Positions 23,401 to 34,900 of a stretch of DNA of 50,037 bases are shown piece after piece; position 1 is the first letter of the stretch, and the number at the start of each line of letters is the position of its first letter. The notes under the pieces were generated by a model that was not told the origin of the DNA, made no database searches, and saw nothing but the letters and a program-made list of their open reading frames with translations. Location of the stretch: positions 1 to 50,037 of the forward strand of contig CALXMV010000017.1 of NCBI GenBank assembly GCA_944389565.1. The letters run 5' to 3'. The position numbers and the translations under genes are program-made. This DNA is from an uncultured Kiritimatiellota bacterium. Lineage in GTDB: Bacteria; Verrucomicrobiota; Kiritimatiellia; RFP12; DVOR01.

Positions 23401-25990
23401 CCGATCACCGCGAGGGTGCCCTCGCCCGTGAGGTCGCCGGTGAGGGTCTGGGTGAGCGGGCTCCAGGAGCCGGTGGTCAGGCCTTCGAGGTAATTGACCT
23501 CGGCGGTGGCGGCGGTGAGATCGTAGACAAGCGTCGCGCCGGAGGCGATGGACAGGGCGAGCGGCACGCGGTTGCGCTCGATGCCGGCGCGGACGCTCTC
23601 GGAGACGAACGGCCGGCGCAGGACGAGCGTGCCGTCATTGAGCGAGGCGGAGGCCGAGGCGTCGCTGGAGCCGAGGGCGAGGGGCACCTCGCTCACGGCC
23701 GTGCCCGCGCCGAGCTTCCAGAGCGAGACGCCGATGGAGGGCATGTGGAGCGAGGGGACGACGAGCTTGTTGTTCTCGTTCGTGGTCACGTTCTCCAGCG
23801 CGCCCTGGCGGAGGGTGAGGATGCGCCCACGCTCGGCCGAGAGGATGAGCGCGTAAGCGTGCCAGAAGTCGGCGGCCGAGCCGGTGTGGCTGTCGACGGT
23901 GAGGACGGTGTCATCGGAAGTGGCCTGGATGCGGGCGGTCGGGGCCTCCTCGGAGACGGCGGAATCAACCACGGGGAAGGCGCCGGCGGTCTGATCCTCG
24001 CCGGAGACCCACTTCTCCTCGGACCAATCACCGGTCTGGTCGGCCCAGAGGTGGGATTCCTTGGAGGGGATGAGCCAGAGGTTGATCTGCTCGCTGTCGC
24101 CCGATCCCATGGCGTCGGCCTCGGTGCAGAAGCGCAGCTCCGCGTCGAGCGCGGGCGCCTCGGCGCAGGTAATCTCGTAGGAGGCCGCGCCGTTGACCGC
24201 GCCATCGAAGTCGGTGAGACGGCGGGCGGCGGAGAGCGCGCCGGGCAGGTTGAGCAACTTCACGGTGATGGAGCCACCGATGTTCACGCCGTCATCGACG
24301 TCCAAGAGGTTGGAGTTGTCGAGGTCGATCTCGAGGATGGCGCCGCCTTCGAGGCTGAGCGTGCCGTCGATGCGGATTTTGCGGATGGAGTCGGAGGCCT
24401 CGCCGCAGAAGCGGTCGGAGAAGCCGGTGAGAGAGCTCCACCGGTTGTCGCGAGCCAGCCACTTGGCGTCCGCGGGGAGGCCGGAACGCAGGGTGGCGCC
24501 CTCGTTGATGGTGACATCGGTGCGCTGGATGCGCCCGGCGCCCTCGAGGCGCGCCCCGCTCCCGATGGTCAGCGCCCGGTTGTCGTTGCCCCACGAGGGA
24601 ACGAAGGAGTCGCCGCCCATGTTCAGGCGCAGGGTGCCCTCGTGGACATGGGAGGAACCGTAGTAGTTCCCGGTGACGAAGTTGCTGTTGGCCCAGCTCT
24701 TCGTCTGCACCCACACGCCGCCGCCGATCTTGCGGAGCGCGCGGTCGGCCCTGACATGCGAGGGGAAGAAGGAGTAGGAGCTGTAGAGGGTCGCGCCGTC
24801 GGCGACGTCGATGTAGCCGCCGTTCCCGTAGCCCTCGTTGGCCGTGTCGAAGGTGATGGAGTTGTCGTTCGGCGAATCGTTGTTGGAGAAGATGGCCAAG
24901 GTGCCGCTCTGGACGACCAGGTTGCCGTTGCCTTGGTTGCCGCTGAAGATATCCAACGCCTTGCGGTTGTAGGACGTGTTGCCGTTGTTGTCGAAGTAGA
25001 TGGCGGAGTCACCGGAGGAGATGACCCGGCCGCACTTGAAGTCCTCTTCCCCGGCAACCTCGCGGTAGAGCGCGCCGCCCTCGAGGCGGATGATGGGCAT
25101 GCGCACGTCGTAACCGGCATTGTCGGTGAAGATGTTGGAGGCGCTTCGGGTGCGGATGATGCCGCCGTCGCGCGCCAACAAGGTGCCGTCGGGGAAGATC
25201 TGGTGCTGGGAGCCGAGGGCATTGAAGAGGATGGTGCCGCCATTCTCGGCCAGGACGGTCGTGCGCTCGGGGAGGGATTCCCCGCGCTGGCCGGAGGCGT
25301 TGGTCTGCAGGTAGAGGACGCCGCCGTTGGCACGGGCGATGATGCCGTCGGAGGCACCGGAGGTGCGCAGGTTGTTCCAGCGGAGGAAGAGGTCACCGGG
25401 GCCGGTCTTGCCGAAGATGCCGTCGCCGGTGATGGAGCCGGAGTAGGTGTACGCGCCATTGACGGTGGAGAGCCAGAGGGTGCCATCGTTGATTTCCAAC
25501 TTGCCGGGCCACTGGCCTTCGACGACGAGGTCGCCGGCCATGGTCTTGCGGAGGACGGCGTTGGCGGAGGAGGCGCCGTCGGCGCGGGCGGTGTCGTCGG
25601 TGAGCCAGGTCCAGCTGTTGGTGGTGGCGCCGGTGGCGGTCTCGGGGAGGGAGAGGGTGAGGTTGGGGGAGAGGATGACGTCGAGGTCGCGCTTGGCGAA
25701 GACGTCCTCGGAGAAGGTGATGGCGGCGCCGGCCTGGGTCTCGGAGAGGTCGAGGACGGGGATGTCGAGGATGCCGGCGGTGCCGGAGAGGTTCATCGAG
25801 GAGGAGCCGGTGACGCGGATGTAGGGGGCGACGGCGGGGACGTCCGCGGCGAGGCGGCTGGTGATGGGCAGGTGGGCGTAGCGCGGGGCGTCTGCGGTGG
25901 AGTCGACCCAAGCGCCGGTGACCTCGCCGAGGGCGGTGGGGAGGCGCCAACCGGAGGGGTCGGACCAGGAGCCGGAGCCGACGCGCTGGT
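20457..25990 (-). other. C-terminal beta-solenoid region of the giant protein
   Basis: About 1,850 residues of short strand repeats rich in Gly, Thr, Ala, Val and Leu. They include K-x-G-P-G-x-L-x-L turns and autotransporter-style closing motifs such as G-A-R-L-E-G-A-G-R-I and G-G-V-L-G-G-S-G-T-L. Trp-containing segments (G-D-W-S-E-E-K-W, W-A-G-T-D-A-D-A-G-A-G-N-W) seem to open each solenoid block. The protein ends in D-G-L-Y-L-Y-R-S-D-A-R-F-W-M-I-V-R. Confidence 0.7.
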
Positions 25991-28900
25991 AGGCGGCGCC
26001 GTCGTCGTCGTCCACGGCGACGATCTGGAAGGCGGCCAGGCCGTTGGTGACGTTGGCGGTGTTGCCGCCGTCGCAGGGGGCGAAGGTGAGGGAGCCGCCC
26101 TGGGCGCCGGAGAGGCGGATGTGGAGCATGTTGCGCCCGACGGCCCAGCCGACGCTGCCGGTGTCGCCCACGCCGGCCCATTCGTCGCCGGTGGAGGCGG
26201 GGGCGGTCCAGCCGTCGACGAGGGAGTAGGTGTGCCACTGGCCGTCGTCGCCGACCTTCACGCGGATGGCGGGATAGGTGGTGCTGTTGGCGTCGGCGCC
26301 GGCGAAGAGGACGTAGAGGTCATAGCGGGTGAAGGGGATCTCCTCGACGCGGACGATCCAGCCGGAGGAGGTGCCGGGGTCGGTGATGTTGCCGTTGAGG
26401 AGGAGGGACTCCTCGAGGTCGACGTTGGCGCCGGAGAGGTAGGCGGCGGCGAGGGAGGCGTTGCCGTCGCCGCGGCGGGAGGCCACGGAGGAGACGCCGC
26501 CGGCCATGAAGGTGACGGGGGCGGTGGCGGCGTTGCCCTCGGCGTCGGGCTCGACGCCGGCGACGGAGGCGTTCACGCGGTAGAGGGTGTGGTTGTCGCC
26601 CTCGCCGACGAACTCGGTGGCGCCGCCGAAGCCGACGTAGGCGTTGGTCCAGTAGACACCGGCGAAGGGCACGGCGCCGCAGGTGAGGCTGTCGGCCCCG
26701 ATCCAGGTGGGATCGCCCTCGGTCTTGTCGGTGAAGGAGACGTTGATGGCGGGGCGGGAGGCGGTGGCGTAGACGATGACCGTGTTGTCGCGGATCTCGT
26801 AGGCGAAGCCGGTGGGGACGTTGGCGGCGACGGAGGCCGAGCCGGCGGCCTGGCCCTCGGCGGGGGCGAGGATGAGGGTGGGCACCCAGGTGAAGCTGAG
26901 GGCCTCGTCGGCGCCGGGCATCGTCTCGGCGGTGAGGTCGTAGAGGTAGACGACGCCCGTGGCGCAGGTCCGGTAGCCGGTCAGGTTGCCCTCGTCGTCG
27001 TAGACGCGGGTGGCGAAGCGGACGTTGGCGAAGGAGACCTCGCGGTCGAGCACCAGGCGGAAGGTGGGGGCGGAGGCGGTGTCGCCGATGTAGGCGTCGG
27101 GGAGGACGAAGAGGGCGGTCGCGGCCTCGCCGTCGGCGGGTTCCCAGTCGCAGGGCGTCTTGGCGGAGTCATCCAGGCGGTACCAGGAGCCGGCGGAGTA
27201 CCAGGCCAGCTCGTAGCTGGCGACACCCGGCGTGAAGCTGAGCTCGCGGACGAAGGTGACGGAGTCCATGAGGTAGAGGCCGTCGTCGCGGATCTCCAGG
27301 CCGAAGCCGGCCTCGGAGAGGGCGGGGGCGAGGGAGAAGGTGACGTTGCCGGCGTTCTGCTGGCCGGCCCAGGCCATGACCTTGACGGGCTCGCGGCCGG
27401 CGGCGGCGGGCACCTGCACGCCGGGCAGGGCGTCGATCACGTAGTCGGCGCCGGCGGTGAAGAAGACGCGGTCGGCGCGGAGCTGGGTGGCGCCGGTGGG
27501 GTCGAGCGCCAGGGTCACGCCGCCCTCAAGGGTGAGGGAGGGCATGGCGAGGCCGGCCTCGAGGGTGGAGCCCGTCTCGGCGGTGATGGCGCTGTCGCCG
27601 TGGGTGAAGGCGGCCGATCCGCCGACGGTACCCTCGGCGACGGTCAGCGTGAAGGCCAGCTCGTCCTCGCCGCAGTCGAGGTCGAGGCGGCCGGGGCCGG
27701 CCTTGATGAAGGTGGAGCCGCCCTCGGCGTAGGGCGTGGCCTCGATGACGAGCGCGGAGCCCTCGCGGACCTCGAGGGTGGTGCCCTCGCCCACGCCCTC
27801 CTGGTAGGCGGTGAAGCGCGAGGTGGCGTCCACGGCGCGGACGTAGGCGGTGATGCCCTCGGTCAGCGTGCCGTAGGTCTCAGGGTCGACGGGCTCCAGA
27901 CGGCCGGTCTCGGGGTCGCTCTGGGTGCGGGTGTCGGTCTTCGGGTCGGCGAGGTCGCCGGCGTCACCGATGCCGGCCACGCGGATGGTCGCGCCCTTGG
28001 AGACGGCGAGGCCGCGGTTTTGGACGGACTTGCCGGAATCCTCGCCCTCGGCGAGGTAGATCTCCGCGCCGTCGCCGTTGAGGATGACGCTGTGGATCAT
28101 GTAGTGGCGGTAGTCGCGGTAGGTGAAGTCGCCCACGAAGGTGGATTCGTAGCCGATCTGGAGCGGGTAGGACTGGATGACGGAGGCGTTGTTGCGCTGG
28201 TTCCAGCCGGAGATGGTGCCGCGCTGGGCGAGGGTGAGCGTGGCGTGGTTGGTGAGGACAATCGGGTTGTCCGTGTTGAAGAGCGGGTTGCCGCCGACGC
28301 GGAAGTAGGGGTCGTCGTCGGTGTTGTCGGAGCCGTTCGGGGCGCGGATGCCGGAAATGAGGAGGTGACCGCCGTCGCGGACGGCGAGGGAGCCGGCGAA
28401 GTTGGCGTTCCAGTTGGTGCCGTTGGTGGTGCCGGCGAACTCGACGGTGCCGCCGGCGTAGGAGCCGTCGGCCTGGCGCTGGCCGGCGACGGTGATGGTG
28501 CCGGTGTCGCGGAGCTGGCGGCCGAACATCGGCAGGAGCTGCGTCTCGCCCACGTGCGGGGAGAGGGTGAGGTCGCCCGTGCCGGCGGCGTGCCAGACGC
28601 CATGGGGCACGGCGTTCGCGCCACCGAGGATACCCGCGCGCCCGCCGTTCAGCAGGGAGGCGGTCCTGCCGCCGTCGGAGAGGACGCCCATCAGGCGGAT
28701 GGTGCCGTAGGGGACCTTGACGGCGGTCTGGGCGTTGGCGGTGACGAGGGGCACGTCATAGACCACGGCGGAGCCACCCTCGACGGTGTAGCCGAAGGTG
28801 CTCGTCTCGTCGCCGACGGCCGTGCTCTCCCAGGCGGAGGTGTCGATGAGGCCGGCGGAGCCCGCCGCGTCCGTGAAGGAGTAGATGTCCGTGGCGCCGA

Positions 28901-31900
28901 TGGCGACGGAGCTCGGGCGGACGGTGCCGCGGACGGAGACGGTGATGGGAGAGTCGGCACCGGCGGGGAACTCGGCGCGCACGCCGTCATAGTAGGTCGC
29001 GCCATTCTGCCAGGGGCCGGCGGAGGCGTTGGCCCAGGTGCCGGTGGGTTTGGTAACGTCCCAGCGGACGTCGGCGCCTTCGAGGGGGCCTTCGCCGGCG
29101 GAGCCGAAGGTGACCGAGCCGGTGGCGGCGCTGACGGTGACGTTGTCGGAGGCGTAGACCTCGCCGTTGAGCATGAAGGTGACCCCCTCCTTGCCGTCGG
29201 GGAGCGCGATGGAGCCGGCGATGCGGGCGGTGTAGGGCAGGGTGGGCTCCAAGACGGTGGTGGCGCGGCAGGTGGAGCCCTTCCGGAAGATGACGTGGCC
29301 GCCGGCGGTGGAGACCTCCTGGTCCTGCTCCACCTCGGTGAAGGCGACGTAGGCGGGGTACTGGGCGGTCTCCGTGTTGGCCTCGAGGGCGGAGCGGTCG
29401 TAGTCGGTGACGATGGAGACAAGCTCCTCGGTGTCGTCCTCGTAGGTCACGGTCATCGTCCAATCCGTCGGGAAGCGGCCGACTTGGTCGGAGACCCAGA
29501 AGGTGTAGGCGTCGAAGGCGATGGGCGAGGGCAGGGTGATGGTGGCGGTGCCGGAGTCGACCGCGCTGGAGCCATCGTGGCAATACCACTTGTTGTTCGA
29601 CGTGTTCGACTCCGTGTACGTCTCCTGCTGGCCGGTGGCGGGGTTGACGGGCACGGCGGAGGCGTCGGTGCCCGTCACGCCGTCGATGAGGGCGTTGACG
29701 TTGCCGTTCTGCGTCCAATCCGCGTCGCGGACGTCGGCGGAGATGGTGGTGCCGAGCGGCCAGGCGACCTGCTTGCCGTCGCGGTAGAGGACGAGCTCCT
29801 GCAGACCAACGCCGTCATTGTGCGGGAAGCCGGTCTCCTCCTGCGAGGCATCGTGCAGGGCGTTGTGGACGTAGAGCGTGATCTTGGTGATGCCCTTGAT
29901 CTCGTCGTCCGCGTCGGGGCGTGCGGCACCCGCGCGGAGGACGGGGAAGCGCTCGCTCTCCGTGTTGATGGCGGGCGGCGGATAGTCGGAGATGGAGTGG
30001 ACCGTCGCGGTGGAACCGTTCTCGTAGACGACCGTCATCGTCCATTTGGTGGGCGAACGGTTCGAGACATCCGTCCACCAGAGGGTGTAGGCGTCGAAGA
30101 CGACAGGCTCGCCGAGGGTGATGGTGGCGGAGACAGGCCCGCGGGTCTGCGGGTACCACTTGTTGTTCTTAGTCGAGGCGTCGTTTTCGTAGGAGACCTC
30201 CTCGCCGGTTTCCGGGTTGGTGCCGACTCCCGTGGCGGTGCTCGAGCCGTAGATGCCATCGATCAGGCAGTTGGCGGTGCCGCTCTTGGACCAATTGGTG
30301 TCGTTTTTGGTGGCGGAGATGGTGGTGCCGAGGGGCCAGGAGACCAGCTGACCGCCGTTGTAGAGGCAGATCTCCGCCACGGCGCAGGCGCCCTCGCCGC
30401 CGGAGGGATGCTCGAAGGTCATCGTGATCTGCTTGACGCCGAGCGTGGCGGCGGCGGCCGCGGCGGGTGCGGGCGTGGCGGCACGGGCGGCCGTCACGGT
30501 CGCGGCGCGGGCGTTCGCGGAGATGTCGAAGAGGTCACCGAGGGACTGGCCGGCGGAGACGACGGTGCGGAGCTCATCGGCCGTGAGGGCGCGGTTCCAG
30601 AAGGCGAGGTCGTCGAGGGCGTCGCCGTTGCGTATCGCATGGGAGGCGCTAGCGCCGCCTTGATAGGTGGGGGCGAACTCGCGGTACCATGTGCCGGAGC
30701 CGGTGGAGATGTCGGTGTAGCTCTCGGGGAGTTCGGCGGTGGCGGCTTGCTCGCCATCGACATAGAGCGTGACGGTCTGATCGTAGCGGGTCCAGGCGAT
30801 GTGGTGCCAGGCGACGACGGAGCCGTAGACGGCGTTGGCGCTCGTCAGGCGGACGGTGCCATCGGTGGAGCCTTGGGTCGGGGCGAGATCGAGGACGACG
30901 TTGCCCCCGGCGTTGGCGGCGATCGCCCAGCCTTGGTTGGAGGTGTTTTCGCCGTTGTAGGAGATGCCGCGGCAGAGGAGGGGTTTGACGGTCTCGTCGT
31001 TCCACGTCTGGCCGATCGTGCCCAGATCGTTGGTGGTGCGGAACCAGAAGGCGCAGGTGAAGTCGCCCGAGCGGGGGAGGAAACTGGTGAGATCGTTAGC
31101 GCCGTTGGCCTGGAAGGCCGCGCCGGCGCCGAGGCCTTTGCCGTAGACGCCGTCGGTGGCGGAGAGCCCCTCGACGGAGCCGGCGACGGTGCCGTTCTCT
31201 TCGGTGAGGGCGGGCTTCGTCGTGGCGGCGCCGTCGGCGCAGTCGCGGTCCGTGTCGAGCGGGTAGTAGTGCTGGAGGTCTTTGCGGAGGGCGGCGCCGT
31301 CGATGGTGGGGGCGGGCTCCTCCCCGCCGGCGGTGCCGACGAGGCCGCGGGATTCGAAGGCGGCGCCGTCGGGGATGGTGACGGTGGTGGTGCCGAGGGC
31401 GTCGGCGTCGGAGATGGCGAGGGTGCCGCGCGCCAGGGCGATGGTGCCGTCGCCGGTGTTGGGCTCGGAGAGGAGGAGGGTGCCGAGCGGGCCGGGGTCG
31501 ATGGTGTTGTCGCCCGTGAAGACGGTGGGCAGGGAGTAGGCCACCTCGGTGGCGGCCGTGTCGCCCAGGACGATGCGCGAGTCTTCGAGCGAGAGGCTCA
31601 GGGCGCCGCCGCCGTAGGGGGCGAGGGCGTCGGCGCGGGCCTCGAGGGTGGCGCCGCGGAAGCGGGCGGTGACGGTGGATTCGCGCGAGCCGAGGGAGCC
31701 GGCGTAGGAGCCGGTGCCGTTGCCGAGGGCGAGGGTGGCGCCGCCGGAGACGGTGAGGTCGAAGTCCTCGTTCCAGACGGCGATCATGGGCGTGGAGAAG
31801 CGGCCGCCGGAGAGGGTGAGGGCGGTGGGCACGGCGGGGTCGTCGGAGGAGTTGACGAGGAGGCCGCGGTCGGTGCCGTCGCCGAACTCGACGTCGCCGC

Positions 31901-34900
31901 CGGTCATGGTGATGGCCATCGCGTCGGCGCCGTTGTTCTTGTTGGTCCAGAGGCCGTCGACGTCGGAGCGCCAGGTGTCGCCGGGCTCGATGAGCAGGTG
32001 GGGCGAGAGGACGAGGTGGGAGACGTCGGTGCGGGCGAAGGTGAGGTCCTTGAAGGCCCAGGTCATGTTGGCGTAGTCGGCGGCGTTGTAGTCGTCGGCG
32101 AGGGTGACGGGGTAGTCGCGGCGGAGGGTGCCGCGGGAGGCCGGGTCGATGGTCAGCGAGGGGTTGTTGGAGTCGAAGTTGGTGGCGACGCCCGAGTCGG
32201 CGCCGAGGGAGAGGGTGGCGCCCGCGGCGATGAAGTAGGTCTCGCCGGCGTTGTCGAAGGCGCCATCGAAGCGGCTGAGGGCCTGGGCGGGGGTGTAGCG
32301 CACGCCGGTGCAGGGGAACGTGACGGTGAGGTCGCGCAGGAGGGAGGCATCGAGGGTGTTGAGGGCCGCGCCGCCGCTAAGGGTGCTGAGGGTGAGGGAG
32401 CCGCCGCCCCGGCAGACGATGCGGTCGGCCTCGAAGCCGGTGGGAAGGGAGAGCGTTACGTCGCGGTCCTCGGAGACGATGACGGTGAGGCTGTTGCCGG
32501 CACCGTTCTCCCAAAAGGCGGTCTCGCCGTCGTCGCGGACAAGCGCGACGGACGAGAGGTCGAGGGCGGGCTCGTCATAGTTCGCCCAGTCGAGGGTGTA
32601 GGAGGCGGCCTCGGCGGCGGCGACGGGCTCGGGGGCCTCGATGATCTGGATCGCGGCGAGGCCGGAGTAGGTGCGGGCGTAGGAGAGGGCGGGGAAGGAG
32701 ACGACGACGGAGGGGTCGGCGAGCACGTCGGTGACGAGCGCGTTGTGGCCCAGGCGGATGGGGTCGGCGGCAGTGGGCCGGTCGGTGGAGCCCCAGGCGT
32801 CGTCGGCGGGGATGTCGATGGTCAGGTTGCCATGGGAGTCGCGGGCCTGGTAGGCGCGGATGTCGCGGCGGACGTACCCCTCGGCGTCCATGCTGTAGGG
32901 CACGCCGGCGACGGTGACGGGGGCGTAGGCCGCGCCCTCGAGGTCGTTGGCGAAGATGAAGGCCAGGCGGTAGCGCGCGAAGGGCACGTTGGCCACGCGC
33001 AGGGTCTGGGCGGCCGCGTCGTCCAGCCACACGCGGAGCATGGAGATGGGCGCCTCGGCGTCGGAATTGGTGAGCGAGGCGTAGGCGACGACCTGGGTGG
33101 GCTGGTCGGCGGCGGCCGCGCCCATCGCCTGGCCGGCGGCCACGCCGCCGACGTCGGAGAAGGCCAGGTCGGCGCTGACGAAGGAGCCGCGCAGGTCGTT
33201 CCAGGCGCCGACGGGCACGCCGTAGACGCCGGGGGCGGCGGGCGGCGCGGCGAGCGGCGTGCCGCTCTCGGTGAAGTTCACGGAGACGGCGCGGGCGCGG
33301 CGGTCGTTGCGGGCCACCAGGTAGATGCCGTCGGCCGTATCCTCAACGGTGACGGTGAAGCCGGCGGGCGGCTCGTAGTCGCCGAGGTCTACGGTGAGCT
33401 TGTGCGAGGCGGAGGCGCGGGCGACGCCGGCGCTCACCAGGCAGAAGCTGGCTGGCACGTCGCGGACGGCGCCGCGGACGAAGCCGTCCATCTCGCCGGC
33501 CCAGGCCGAGAGGTCGAAGTCGAGGGCCGTGCCGATGGTAAGGCCCAGGCCGTTGATGAGGGTGTGGAAGCCGGAGCCGGAGGCCTGGATGACGGTGCGC
33601 AGACCGCCGAAGGAGCTGTGCGGCAGATTGATGCCGCCCTCGGGGAGGACGAGCGTGGCGTCGGTGACGCCGCCGGTGAAGTTGATGTAGGGGTTGGCGT
33701 CGGCGACGACCTGGGTGAGGGTGTAGCCGTCGGCGCCGATGGTGAGGTCGCGCTGGCGCTGGACCTCGGCGCCCTCGAGGGCGGCGTAGAGGCCGGCGCC
33801 GGCTGAGGCGGTGGCGTAGACGGGGTCGACGGCGGTGATGGCGCCGTTGGTGTTGTTGAGGACGGCGAAGCCGCCGACGATGGGGGTGGCGCCCTCGGTG
33901 TAGGAGCCGACGAAGAGCGGGATGAAGGGCAGGACGCGGCTGGTCTCGGGGCGGTCGGGATCAAGCGCGAGGTTGAAGAGGAGGTTGCGCGTGTCGGGCA
34001 CGGCGAGGCCGTCATCCATGGCGAGCCAGCCGCCCTCGGCGAGGCGTTCGGTGAGGGGGATGGAGACGGTACCCTGCTGGTTGGCGGCGAAGGCGCCGAG
34101 GGTGAGGGTGGCGCCGTCGAAGGCCAGGTCGCCGCCCTGGAAGGTGAGGCTGGGCGCGCGGGCGGAGGTGGCGAGGGTGAGGGTGCCGCCCTCGAGGAGG
34201 AGGCCGGGGAGGGTGTCCGAGCCGTCGGCGATGCGCAGGTCGCCCTTGCGGAGGGTCAGGCGCATGGCGTCGGCGGGGATGACGCCCGCGGCCTCGATGG
34301 CGAGGGTGGAGCCCTCCTCGGAGTCGAAGACGGGCTCGCCGGAGAAGACGCAGGCGTCCACCGTGTCGGCGTCGAGGATCAGTTCCTCGCGGAAGGTGCC
34401 GAGCGCGCCGCCGGCGAAGGTGAGGGACATGGTGGCGGCGCTGCCGTCGTCGAGGAAGCCGTTGGCGCCGAGGAGGAGGCGGCCGCCGGCGAGGGTAATC
34501 TCGGCCGAGGGGTTCGAGTGGCGGGCGATGCCGGCCACGCGCACCTCGGCGTTGTCCTCGATGGTGAGGGTGTGGGTGCCGGCGCCGTGGGAGAGGACCA
34601 TGTCGGCGTTCTCGGCGAGGAGCTTGCCGTTGTCGCGGACGGTGATTTCGGCGTTGCCGGCCCAGTTGGCGAACTGGAGGGTGTTGTCGTTGGTGGGCGA
34701 GCCGGTGTGGTGGTTGACGGCGCCGGTGACGGTGACGACCGCGTTGTCCTCGATGACCAAGCCGCAGGTGTGGTTGCCGCTCTGATGGAGGAGGCCGAAG
34801 CGGCTGGGCTGGGCCTGGACGTTGTCGCGGAAGATGTAGGTGCCGCGGCCGAGGGGCAGGCCGCCGGCGTTGCCCTCGCCGTCGGCCGTGACCGTGGCGT

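Noticed and set aside
21435..33806. Plus-strand open frame of more than 4,100 codons antisense to the giant gene
   Set aside because: It is low complexity (Gly, Glu, Ala, Val, Asp), has no domain, signal or ribosome binding site, and mirrors the giant gene's codons. Stops in this frame require TTA, CTA or TCA codons on the sense strand, which are rare in this GC-rich genome.
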